64,000 nt of DNA. Source: an uncultured Clostridia bacterium (GTDB taxonomy: Bacteria; Bacillota; Clostridia; Christensenellales; Borkfalkiaceae). A model generated the notes under the pieces. That model searched no databases. It had not been told where the DNA came from and saw only the letters and a program-made list of their open reading frames with translations. The DNA lies in NCBI GenBank assembly GCA_947088135.1, contig CAMUFJ010000005.1, forward strand, positions 11,954 through 75,953. The letters run 5' to 3'. A program made the position numbers and the translations under genes. This document shows, piece after piece, positions 50,267 to 57,428 of the stretch. The first letter of the stretch is position 1; every line of letters begins with the position of its first letter.

Positions 50267-50296
50267 ATTATATCACAGCTTTTCAACGCTTGTCAA
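50267..50296 (-). promoter_or_regulatory. Sigma-A promoter giving a leaderless thioesterase mRNA
   Basis: Minus strand TTGACA (50296-50291), 18-bp spacer, TATAAT (50272-50267), then six bases (TGCCGT) and the ATG. The normal start point about seven bases after the -10 coincides with the A of the ATG at 50260. Confidence 0.8.
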
Positions 50297-50299
50297 CAT

Positions 50300-50998
50300 T
50301 TATGCTCCCGCCGAAAGGTAGGCGAGCGCGCCTTTTTTGATGGCGGCGGCAAGCTTTTTTTGGTATTCCTCGCTCACAAGCAACGCCTCGTCCTCGGGGT
50401 TGGTCAAAAATCCGCATTCAACGATCACAGCGGGAAACTCGTTGCAGTTCAGCATGAAGTAATCGCCTTTGAGCGCTTCGCTCTTCTTCACGCATTCGGG
50501 CATTTCGTTGAGCGCGGTCTGAATGGCGCAGGCGAGCGTTTTAGAGTTTTCGCCGTTTTCGCGGAAGAAAACCTGCGCTCCGCGGCGGGTGGACAAGGGA
50601 AAAGAGTTTTGATGAATGGAAATGACGAGCGCGGGCGCGTTTGACTCGATTACCTCCGCCCGTTTTTTCATATCCCGCTTTTTAAATCCCGAAGTTGCCG
50701 CGCCGTACAAGCCCGCCTCCGTAGGGCGCGTTTGCACTACGAGAAATCCCGCTTCCTCGAATTCCTTTTGCAGATGTCTGGAAATGGACAGATTGACGTC
50801 ACTCTCCTTGACGCCCGATTTTATGCCGGTAACGCCTCCGTCGATCCCGCCGTGCCCTGCGTCGATTACGACGGTGAGCCGCCCCGTTTGCGCCGTCGTA
50901 CGCGCCAATGCAAAAAAACAGATTCCAAACGTGAGAATTACGGCAAGCAACAGGCTTAAAAAACCGAACGCCACTCGATGGCGATAGAGGAAATTCAT
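50300..50998 (-). CDS. cwlD: N-acetylmuramoyl-L-alanine amidase, CwlD-like
   Basis: Zinc amidase of the Amidase_3 family, 232 residues, with one N-terminal membrane/signal helix (about 8-32) and a single catalytic domain. Zinc ligands are seen in VVIDAGHGGIDGG and VISIHQNSF, and the catalytic Glu in VIVECGFLTNPEDEALL. A lone amidase domain behind an N-terminal anchor is the plan of CwlD, which removes peptides from spore-cortex peptidoglycan to make muramic lactam. This hints at a spore-forming lineage, but related amidases serve vegetative cells, so the exact role is uncertain. It has no clear promoter and may be read from nfnAB. Confidence 0.85.
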   Translation of the reverse strand: MNFLYRHRVAFGFLSLLLAVILTFGICFFALARTTAQTGRLTVVIDAGHGGIDGGVTGIKSGVKESDVNLSISRHLQKEFEEAGFLVVQTRPTEAGLYGAATSGFKKRDMKKRAEVIESNAPALVISIHQNSFPLSTRRGAQVFFRENGENSKTLACAIQTALNEMPECVKKSEALKGDYFMLNCNEFPAVIVECGFLTNPEDEALLVSEEYQKKLAAAIKKGALAYLSAGA

Positions 50999-51048
50999 AC
51001 CCTATCATATGAGTGGCGTAAAAAGGTTATGAGCGCACGGCGCTATTT

Positions 51049-52452
51049 TTATTGCTTGTTTTTCAGATACTCGTCGATTGCCTGCGCGGCTTTTTTCCCT
51101 GCTCCCATCGCAAGAATGACGGTCGCCGCTCCCGTAACGGCGTCGCCTCCCGCATACACGCCTTCAAGTGAGGTTTTTCCGTTTTCGTCGGCAATGATTT
51201 CCCCGCGCGGCTTAGTATCCAATCCCTTCGTCGTACTCTTGATGAGCGGATTGGGCGAAGTGCCGAGGGCGAGAATGACGCAATCGACGTCCATTATATG
51301 CTCGCTTCCTGCCTTTTCCACAGGGCGGCGTCTGCCGGACGCGTCGGGCTCTCCGAGCGTCATCTCTATGCATTTCAGCCCCGTGACGTTGTCCTCCGCG
51401 TCCGTTAAGATTTCCACGGGATTGGTGAGCAGACGGAAAATAATTTCCTCTTCCTTAGCGTGCTCGACCTCTTCCCTGCGGGCGGGAAGCTCCGCTTCCG
51501 ACCTGCGGTAAACGATATACACCGCGTCCGCGCCCATGCGTTTAGCGCTTCGCGCCGCGTCCATTGCTACGTTTCCGCCCCCCACGACCGCAATTTTCTT
51601 CCCGCGGAACAGGGGCGTTGCGCTGTCCTCTTCGTACGCTTTCATCAAATTACAGCGGGTGAGATACTCGTTTGCCGAAAACACTCCTTTCGCGCCCTCG
51701 CCCGAAATCCCCATAAAGCGGGGAAGCCCCGCACCCGTACCGAGAAAAACCGCCTCGAAGCCGTATTCGGTTTTAAGCTCCTCAATGGAGAACAACCTGC
51801 CCGCAACGGCGTTCGTTTCGATTTTCACGCCTGCATTTTGCAATGCCTCTACCTCGCGCCGAACGATTTCCTTAGGCAGACGGAATTCGGGAATGCCGTA
51901 GACGAGAACTCCGCCCGCCGTATGCAGCGCCTCGAAAATAGTTACCTCATACCCCAGCCGAGCCAAATCGCCGGCACAGGCAAGCCCTGCGGGGCCAGAC
52001 CCGATCACGGCGACCTTTCGCCCGTTGCTTACCCTTGCCTCTTTCTCGGAAGAACTCCCGCCGAAGGCGTTATGATAGTCCGCGACAAAACGCTCCAACC
52101 GCCCGATTGCCACGGGCTCTCCCTTGATCCCCCGCGTACATCTGCCCTCGCACTGCGTTTCCTGCGGGCACACCCTTCCGCACACTGCGGGCAGGGAGGA
52201 GGTGCTGTGAATAATTTGATACGCTTCTTCGAACTTGCCCTCCGCGACGCACGCGATGAATTCGGGAATGCGAACGTTGACGGGACAACCCGCAACGCAG
52301 GGCTTATTTTTACAATCCAGACAGCGCTTTGCCTCATCGATCGCCGCTTCCGCCGAATAACCGAGGGCAACCTCCTGAAAATTCTTGTTCCTTACAAGCG
52401 GATCTTGCGCGGGCATCGGGTTTTTCACGGGGCTCATATTGAATTTGGGCAT
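51049..52452 (-). CDS. nfnB: NADH-dependent ferredoxin:NADP+ oxidoreductase large subunit NfnB
   Basis: Flavoprotein subunit of the electron-bifurcating transhydrogenase; it bifurcates electrons from NADPH to ferredoxin and NAD+. The 467-residue product has two N-terminal [4Fe-4S] cysteine sets (CLDCKNKPCVAGCPVNVRIP and CGRVCPQETQCEGRC), the FAD site VIGSGPAGLACAGDLARLG (about residue 145) and the NADPH site VVGGGNVAMDAARSAKRMG. Its sequence also matches glutamate synthase small subunits; the adjacent nfnA gene, 1 bp upstream, and the absence of a glutamate synthase large subunit favour NfnB. Confidence 0.9.
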   Translation of the reverse strand: MPKFNMSPVKNPMPAQDPLVRNKNFQEVALGYSAEAAIDEAKRCLDCKNKPCVAGCPVNVRIPEFIACVAEGKFEEAYQIIHSTSSLPAVCGRVCPQETQCEGRCTRGIKGEPVAIGRLERFVADYHNAFGGSSSEKEARVSNGRKVAVIGSGPAGLACAGDLARLGYEVTIFEALHTAGGVLVYGIPEFRLPKEIVRREVEALQNAGVKIETNAVAGRLFSIEELKTEYGFEAVFLGTGAGLPRFMGISGEGAKGVFSANEYLTRCNLMKAYEEDSATPLFRGKKIAVVGGGNVAMDAARSAKRMGADAVYIVYRRSEAELPARREEVEHAKEEEIIFRLLTNPVEILTDAEDNVTGLKCIEMTLGEPDASGRRRPVEKAGSEHIMDVDCVILALGTSPNPLIKSTTKGLDTKPRGEIIADENGKTSLEGVYAGGDAVTGAATVILAMGAGKKAAQAIDEYLKNKQ

Positions 52453-52453
52453 T

Positions 52454-53296
52454 TTACTTTACCTCCTTGCGGAAAAGGTTGCAATGCTCCTCCCGCGCGC
52501 GAGCTTCGAACTCCGCATACGTTTTCGAACGTTTCATCGCCTCGTCGAAATCAATTAGGTGCGCGTCGAAATCGGGTCCGTCCACGCAGGCGAATTTCAT
52601 CTCCCCGCCCACCGTAACGCGGCAGCATCCGCACATTCCCGTCCCGTCTATCATGATAGGGTTCATGCTTGCGACCGTCTTGATTCCGTAGGGCTTAGTA
52701 GCTTTTGCCACGAACTTCATCATTACAAGCGGACCGATCGTGATGACCTCGTCGAACCTCTCCCCGCTCTCCAACAAGCGGGTTAAGGGCATACAAACGT
52801 TGCCCGTTTCCCCGTAACTTCCGTCGTCCGTCACAAGGAAAAAGCTTTCGCTCGCCGCGCGGAATTCCTCCTCTAAGATGACGAGATCTCGGTTACGGAA
52901 TCCGACGATCGAAGTGACGGAACAACCGAGCGAATGCAAACGGCGGGCAACGGGCAATGCGATCGCACAACCGACGCCTCCGCCCACGACCGCCACTTTT
53001 TTCAAGCCGTCGACTTCCGTCGGCGTGCCGAGCGGGCCTACGAAATCGGGGATAAAATCCCCCTCCTTTATTTTATTGAGTTCCATTGTTGTGGCGCCGA
53101 CCACTTGAAAAATGACCGTGACCGCGCCCGTTTCTTTATCGCACCCCGCAACCGTAAGCGGAATGCGCTCTCCGCGCTCGTTCGCGCGCAAGATGACAAA
53201 CTGCCCTGCAAGCGCTTTTTTCGCAATCAACGGCGCTTCTACGTCCAACCGCGTAACGGTGGGATTTAAAGATACCCTTTTAAGGATCCGAAACAT
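52454..53296 (-). CDS. nfnA: NADH-dependent ferredoxin:NADP+ oxidoreductase small subunit NfnA
   Basis: FAD/[2Fe-2S] subunit that exchanges electrons with NAD(H). The 280-residue product has a ferredoxin-reductase beta barrel, the NAD-binding VAVVGGGVGCAIALPVARRL, and a C-terminal [2Fe-2S] motif in MIDGTGMCGCCRVTVGGEM plus the later Cys of FACVDGPDFD. The same fold is used in dihydroorotate dehydrogenase PyrK and sulfide dehydrogenase; pairing with NfnB decides. The operon has a consensus promoter (53329-53357) and indicates an anaerobic, ferredoxin-based redox economy. Confidence 0.9.
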   Translation of the reverse strand: MFRILKRVSLNPTVTRLDVEAPLIAKKALAGQFVILRANERGERIPLTVAGCDKETGAVTVIFQVVGATTMELNKIKEGDFIPDFVGPLGTPTEVDGLKKVAVVGGGVGCAIALPVARRLHSLGCSVTSIVGFRNRDLVILEEEFRAASESFFLVTDDGSYGETGNVCMPLTRLLESGERFDEVITIGPLVMMKFVAKATKPYGIKTVASMNPIMIDGTGMCGCCRVTVGGEMKFACVDGPDFDAHLIDFDEAMKRSKTYAEFEARAREEHCNLFRKEVK

Positions 53297-53328
53297 CCAC
53301 TGTTTCCTCCCATGATTTCTTAATCTTT

Positions 53329-53357
53329 ATTATACATCGCCGTATGGAAAAAGTCAA
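53329..53357 (-). promoter_or_regulatory. Sigma-A promoter of nfnAB
   Basis: Minus strand TTGACT (53357-53352), 17-bp spacer, TATAAT (53334-53329), with GGAGG ahead of the nfnA start. Confidence 0.85.
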
Positions 53358-53410
53358 CATGCGCGCTATGATTAACTCGGTTGTTTTTTGTAGAAACGAG
53401 GTTAATTTTC

Positions 53411-53439
53411 TTGACTTTTTGTAATTCCCGCATTATAAT
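53411..53439 (+). promoter_or_regulatory. Sigma-A promoter of the degV-family gene
   Basis: TTGACT (53411-53416), 17-bp spacer, TATAAT (53434-53439). Its predicted start near 53446 leaves an unusually long 150-nt leader. It diverges from the nfnAB promoter across about 55 bp. Confidence 0.82.
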
Positions 53440-53445
53440 AATACC

Positions 53446-53595
53446 CGATAGCAACCTCAATAGAACACATTTTGCGGGCAATCTAACGGCATAATCGTGC
53501 GGCACGGCGGAAAAGCACCGAAAAGGCGCATGAAAAAAGTGTTCGCTTGGGGTTGCCATCGGGTAACATCGAAAAACAAAATATTGGAGAGTATT
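53446..53595 (+). other. Long structured 5' leader, candidate cis-regulatory RNA
   Basis: No gene is visible in this 150-nt stretch. GAACAC (53463-53468) pairs with GTGTTC (53539-53544), extended by TTTT/AAAA inside, to close a stem around two small G/C hairpins (CGTG-CGG-CACG and CGG-N7-CCG). A third imperfect hairpin (GTTGCC / GGGTAAC) lies between that unit and the ribosome site TTGGAGAG. I could not match it to a known riboswitch class. Regulation by this leader is inference only. Confidence 0.4.
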
Positions 53596-54465
53596 ATGGC
53601 GAACGTAAAGATCGTCACCGACTCAAACAGCGGCATTACGCAACAGGAAGCGAAAAAACTGGGAATCTTCGTTCTCCCGATGCCCTTTTTGATTAACGGT
53701 GAAGAATTTTTTGAGGACATTAACTTAACGCAAGCGGAATTTTACAAGCATCTCGCGCAAGACGCGTCCGTATCCACTTCTCAACCCTCTACCGTAAGCG
53801 TTACGGAGCTTTGGGAAAACCTTTTAAAAGACGACTCGGAAATCGTACATATTCCTATGTCGAGCGCGCTCTCGGAATCCTGCCACACGGCGGAAAATCT
53901 TGCAAAGAATTACGACGGACGGGTACATGTCGTAGACAACCAGCGCATTTCCATTACGCAAAAGCAGAGCGTTTACGACGCTATCACACTTGCCGAACAG
54001 GGAAAGAGCGGCGTGGAGATACGTGAAATTCTGCTTAAAACCAAGCTCGACAGTAGTATTTACATATCCCTCGAAACGCTCAAATATTTGAAAAAAGGCG
54101 GTAGGCTCACGCCCGCTGCCGCGCTCATCGGCACTATTTTAAAAATTAAACCCGTTTTGCAAATTCAGGGCGGCAAGCTCGACGCTTTCAAAAAGGTTCA
54201 CACCTTAAAGCAAGCGAAGGACGTAATGCTTACCGCAATCAAAAACGATTTGGAAAAACGCTTCTCCGCGCTCGTAAACAGCGGCGAATTGCAAATCTCG
54301 GTTGCGCATACGAACAACTATGAGGAAGCCGAACGTTTTGTTAACGAAATCCATGCAATTTTCCCCGAAGTTCCCGTAGCCTTCTGCAACCCTCTCTCGC
54401 TCAGCGTTGCCTGCCATATCGGTCCCGGCGCGCTTGCGATCGGTTGCAGTCGCATCATTAAGTAA
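53596..54465 (+). CDS. DegV family fatty-acid-binding protein
   Basis: A 289-residue protein of the DegV/FakB fold, which binds a fatty acid and, in FakB proteins, presents it to the kinase FakA for phosphorylation. The ATG at 53596 is used because TTGGAGAG precedes it and the protein then starts ANVKIVTDSNSGI; an in-frame start 33 codons earlier lies in the structured leader. Seen motifs: KIVTDSNSGI, STSQPSTVSVTELW, PMSSALSESCHTA and ETLKYLKKGGRLT. No fakA is in the window, and several DegV paralogues are normal in Clostridia, so the ligand is unknown. Confidence 0.92.
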   Translation: MANVKIVTDSNSGITQQEAKKLGIFVLPMPFLINGEEFFEDINLTQAEFYKHLAQDASVSTSQPSTVSVTELWENLLKDDSEIVHIPMSSALSESCHTAENLAKNYDGRVHVVDNQRISITQKQSVYDAITLAEQGKSGVEIREILLKTKLDSSIYISLETLKYLKKGGRLTPAAALIGTILKIKPVLQIQGGKLDAFKKVHTLKQAKDVMLTAIKNDLEKRFSALVNSGELQISVAHTNNYEEAERFVNEIHAIFPEVPVAFCNPLSLSVACHIGPGALAIGCSRIIK

Positions 54466-54489
54466 CAATGGTAAGAAAGCCGTAAAACA

Positions 54490-54603
54490 TGAAGTGAACC
54501 CCAAAGTTTGGACAAAAAAATAAATAATTATAATTGAGAGTGAGTTCGGTATTGCACCGGACTCATTTTCAGTTTTAAAATAATTCGTTCATTTGTGCCG
54601 AAA
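54490..54603 (-). mobile_element. Remnant of the right end of an IS3-family insertion sequence
   Basis: Reading leftwards from about 54603, one frame gives TNERIILKLKMSPVQYRTHS and then QL-stop (stop at 54530-54528). This is the characteristic C-terminus of IS3/IS150-group OrfB transposases (N-E-R-I-x-x-K-L-K-x-(M/L)-S-P-V-x-Y-R). It is followed, as in those elements, by an end sequence starting TGAAGTGAACCCC (54490-54514 on the plus strand). Everything upstream of the last 24 or so codons is gone; the fragment abuts the stop of the nitrilase-like gene. It is a dead fragment of about 110 bp. Confidence 0.65.
54541..54569 (+). terminator. Hairpin inside the IS remnant, probable terminator for degV
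   Basis: TGAGTTCGGT (54541-54550) pairs with ACCGGACTCA (54556-54565), one G-T pair, 5-nt loop, followed by TTTT. It lies 75 bp past the degV-family stop; no other terminator is seen there, so the IS fragment may have been kept for this use. Confidence 0.55.
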
Positions 54604-54606
54604 AAA

Positions 54607-55278
54607 TTAAAACCCTGTTTTTTTCTTGCGGTAAAAACCGCGTTGGCGGGTTTCTACAAGGTGAAATTCCTGCTCCCGTTTCAAATCATAGCAAAAAGGC
54701 GATTCGGGCGTTGCGAAGAGCACTTTCCCCCCGATGTCCGCACCTTCCGCATAGCCGTAGGCACAAATGCAAAGCGGAATACCGTACAAAAACGCCTCGG
54801 CGCGCATGAGCGTTTGTTCGAGCCCGTCGCTAAGCTCCTCGAATACACAAAACGCCGCCTCTGCACCGCATACGGAGAGCGTCTGCAAAACCTGCGGGAA
54901 ATATAAGTCCTCTGCAACGACGACCCCGAGCTTCCCTGCGCCCGTATCGTATATTTTGATTCCCGCACCGCTACGGTAATCCCCGCCGTCAATGCGGTTC
55001 ACCATGTCTGAAACGCCGAGAATACGCCCCCGTTCGGCCACGACGACCGACTTTCTGCGAATTCCGCGGGCATCGGTGAAGCACCCGCAGAGCACGACGC
55101 TTTTTTCCTCTTTGGACAAAAGTGCAACGTCCTCGAACAGCCCCGTTTCTCCGCGCAGCTCCCGCTCGTAGCTCACCTGTCCGAGCGCTTGAAATCCGCA
55201 GCAAACGACGTCGGCGCCCCCCGTCGATTTATTCGCATATTCCGCAAGACTACCCCGTGTTACAAATCGAATCCGCAT
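54607..55278 (-). CDS. Nitrilase-superfamily (carbon-nitrogen hydrolase) fold protein lacking the catalytic triad
   Basis: A 223-residue protein whose layout follows the carbon-nitrogen hydrolase fold: a strand with ADVVCCGF, then RILGVSDMVNR, then GKLGVVVAEDLYFPQVLQTL and GAEAAFCVFEEL. In active enzymes these three places hold the Glu (in P-E), the Lys and the Cys (in C-x-D-x-x-F-P). Here the Cys position is Ala (VVAEDLYFP) and neither the Glu nor the Lys is in its usual place, so it is probably not a hydrolase. At 223 residues it is also shorter than the usual 260-300. It has a possible promoter just upstream and lies after the mscL terminator. Confidence 0.62.
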   Translation of the reverse strand: MRIRFVTRGSLAEYANKSTGGADVVCCGFQALGQVSYERELRGETGLFEDVALLSKEEKSVVLCGCFTDARGIRRKSVVVAERGRILGVSDMVNRIDGGDYRSGAGIKIYDTGAGKLGVVVAEDLYFPQVLQTLSVCGAEAAFCVFEELSDGLEQTLMRAEAFLYGIPLCICAYGYAEGADIGGKVLFATPESPFCYDLKREQEFHLVETRQRGFYRKKKTGF

Positions 55279-55287
55279 AAGCTCTCC

Positions 55288-55303
55288 CCGATTATTATAT
55301 CGG
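55288..55303 (-). promoter_or_regulatory. Putative -10 element in a palindrome before the nitrilase-like gene
   Basis: Minus strand TATAAT (55299-55294) lies within CCGAT-N6-ATCGG (55288-55303), 16-21 bp before the ATG. No good -35 box is present at 17 bp, so this may be a regulated or weak promoter. Confidence 0.4.
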
Positions 55304-55326
55304 AAACCGCCTGAATTTTGTGCATG

Positions 55327-55352
55327 AAAAAAGGACGAAACCGTCCTTTTTT
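55327..55352 (-). terminator. Rho-independent terminator after mscL
   Basis: Perfect stem AAAAAAGGACG / CGTCCTTTTTT with a 4-nt loop (55327-55352), 6 bp past the mscL stop. It ends the purA-dapF-pyrG-dapL-malQ-mscL transcript and is symmetric in both directions. Confidence 0.92.
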
Positions 55353-55358
55353 CACGTC

Positions 55359-55931
55359 TTATTTCTCTTTCTCGGGATTGTCGTTAGCCGCCTTATCGGC
55401 ATCGACCGCTTCCGCCTTAGGCGCATTCTCTGCGGATTCTATAACCTTTTCCGCGACCGCACTCCCTTCTGCGACTTCTTTTTCGGCTTTGCGTTTCTCC
55501 GCCGCGGCTTCGAGGCTCTCTTTTGCCTGCTGTCTGATTGCGGAAAGTTTCATTACCACTTTAATGATCAGGAACAGCACGAGCGCGATAAGGATAAAAT
55601 TGATAACGGCGTTGATAAACGCACCCCAATCGATATAGATGGAATTCGTCAGATCGATTTCCGTTGTCGGGTTCCCGTCCGCACCCATAACGTAGACGGG
55701 TTTTATGAAGGTAAACAGCTCGCTGAGCGAATTTGCGCCGAGGATCAACGCCAAAAACCCATTGATGAGCGGACGCAAAACGTTATTGCAAAGCGCGTTC
55801 ACGATTGCGGTGAACGCACCGCCGATGATCACGCCGACCGCCATGTCAAGGATATTTCCGCGGGAAATAAACTCCTTGAACTCTTGCCAAAACCCTTTTT
55901 TCTCCGTTCCGTCCTTGTTCTTTTTTGCCAT
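55359..55931 (-). CDS. mscL: Large-conductance mechanosensitive channel MscL with extended charged tail
   Basis: Homopentameric channel that opens under membrane tension to relieve osmotic down-shock. The 190-residue product has the N-terminal amphipathic helix WQEFKEFISRGNILDMAVGV, TM1 with GVIIGGAFTAIVNALCNNVL, the periplasmic loop and TM2 INAVINFILIALVLFLIIKV. Typical MscL is 120-150 residues; this one has an extra C-terminal tail of about 45 residues rich in Glu, Lys and Ala, probably a continued helical bundle. It follows malQ by 3 bp and ends the operon. Confidence 0.95.
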   Translation of the reverse strand: MAKKNKDGTEKKGFWQEFKEFISRGNILDMAVGVIIGGAFTAIVNALCNNVLRPLINGFLALILGANSLSELFTFIKPVYVMGADGNPTTEIDLTNSIYIDWGAFINAVINFILIALVLFLIIKVVMKLSAIRQQAKESLEAAAEKRKAEKEVAEGSAVAEKVIESAENAPKAEAVDADKAANDNPEKEK

Positions 55932-55934
55932 GAC

Positions 55935-57419
55935 CTACCTCCCGTATTTTTTAATTATTTTTTTCATCCGTTTCATAGAAGCTCCGCCCAAGCGGTGGGA
56001 AAGACGGAACTTCCAATTCCCCTCCGCAATGCCGGGATAGTTTGTGCGCGCTTCGTTTCCGAGCCCCAAAATATCCTGAACGGGCACGACTGCAAGCCTT
56101 GCATTCGTACTCATCGCCAAACGGATAAAGGCTTCGGGCAAATTTTCGCCCTTCTTCCCGATGGAAACGAGCACTCCGCGCTCTTCGAGCGCAGCCGCCA
56201 CGCGCGAACGGAACAAAATAAATTCCTCTGCCGAAAGCGATTCCGCATAGCCCCAAACGGTATCGTTATCGTGCGTACCCGTGTAACAAACACTGTTTTC
56301 GCCGATATTTTGCGGTAAAAACGGATTGTCGGGATTGCCGTCGAAGGCAAACAACAAAACCTTCATACCCGAAAAGCCCGTTTTCTTCAAAAGGGTGCGC
56401 ACGCCGTCGTCAATGACTCCGAGATCCTCCGCGATAATCGCCGAGCTCTCGAATCCCTCGAAGAGCTTTTCCTTAGGACCGTGCTTCCACTCGCCGTGCT
56501 CCGCGGTTTCCGCCCCGTATGGAATCTCGTAATAGCGGTCGAGCCCGCGGAAGTGATCGATACGCACCACGTCGTAGGTATCGAGAGCGCGGTTTAATCG
56601 GTTGCGCCACCAAGCATAGCCGTCCTTTTCGTGCTCCTTCCAATTATAGACGGGATTACCCCATAACTGCCCCGTCTTACTGAAATAGTCGGGCGGGACT
56701 CCCGCAACCTTTGCAGGCTTGAACTTTTTATCGAGGCGGAACAGCTCGGGGTGCGCCCACACGTCCGCGCTGTCGTAGGCGACGTAGAGCGGAATATCAC
56801 CAATGATCTTTACCCCCAACCCGTTGCAATAGCTTTTGAGCGCCTGCCACTGCAAATGAAATTCATACTGCAAAAAGTGCCAGAAAAGATATTCTTCGTG
56901 ATAATCGGTGCGAAGTTTTTCGAGCGCGTCCGCGTCACGGTCGCGTATCCCCGCTTCCCAATCGGGAAAGTTTCCGCCGAACACCGTTTTAGCGGTCATG
57001 AAGAGCGCATAATCTTCCTGCCCGCCCGTTTTTACGAAAGCGCGGAAGTCTGCGCCGTCGAAATTAAACCGCGAAAAAGCCTTTCGGAGCAAAGGATAAC
57101 GCTCCTCGTAAAGCGCGCCGTAGTCCACTTCGCCCTTTCTTTCCGCGCCTTTCAGTTCCTCTTTGGTGATAAGACCGCCCTTTGCGAGCAACTCCAAATC
57201 GATGAAATACGGATTGCCCGAATCGCTGTAAACGGAGCTATACGGGGAATCCCCGAAGCCCGTTTGCACGAGAGGCAAAACCTGCCAATATTTAACTCCG
57301 CTTTTTGCAAGCGTTTGGGCAAAGCGGTATGCCTCTTTGCCGAGCGAGCCGATCGCATATTTCCCCGGTAAGGCAGAGATATGGCAAAGTACGCCCGCTT
57401 CCCTTTTAAATTGTTCCAT
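55935..57419 (-). CDS. malQ: 4-alpha-glucanotransferase MalQ (GH77)
   Basis: Amylomaltase that transfers alpha-1,4-glucan segments in glycogen and maltodextrin metabolism. The 494-residue product starts AGVLCHISALPGKYAIGSLG and contains GDIPLYVAYDSADVWAHPEL, VRIDHFRGLDRYYEIP with the catalytic nucleophile Asp, AEDLGVI with the acid/base Glu, and GTHDNDTVWGY with the stabilising Asp. All four GH77 regions are intact. Why it is in an operon with DAP and nucleotide genes is unclear; no other glycogen genes are near. Confidence 0.96.
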   Translation of the reverse strand: MEQFKREAGVLCHISALPGKYAIGSLGKEAYRFAQTLAKSGVKYWQVLPLVQTGFGDSPYSSVYSDSGNPYFIDLELLAKGGLITKEELKGAERKGEVDYGALYEERYPLLRKAFSRFNFDGADFRAFVKTGGQEDYALFMTAKTVFGGNFPDWEAGIRDRDADALEKLRTDYHEEYLFWHFLQYEFHLQWQALKSYCNGLGVKIIGDIPLYVAYDSADVWAHPELFRLDKKFKPAKVAGVPPDYFSKTGQLWGNPVYNWKEHEKDGYAWWRNRLNRALDTYDVVRIDHFRGLDRYYEIPYGAETAEHGEWKHGPKEKLFEGFESSAIIAEDLGVIDDGVRTLLKKTGFSGMKVLLFAFDGNPDNPFLPQNIGENSVCYTGTHDNDTVWGYAESLSAEEFILFRSRVAAALEERGVLVSIGKKGENLPEAFIRLAMSTNARLAVVPVQDILGLGNEARTNYPGIAEGNWKFRLSHRLGGASMKRMKKIIKKYGR

Positions 57420-57428
57420 AATGTTCCC

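Noticed and set aside
51032..51044. Hairpin AGCGC-ACG-GCGCT between nfnB and cwlD as a terminator
   Set aside because: The T run follows on the plus strand only, where no gene ends; on the coding minus strand it is followed by CATAACC.
53446..53595. The degV leader as an SRP RNA, fluoride or ZTP riboswitch
   Set aside because: Short stretches looked similar, but the conserved cores of these RNAs are not present when read in full.
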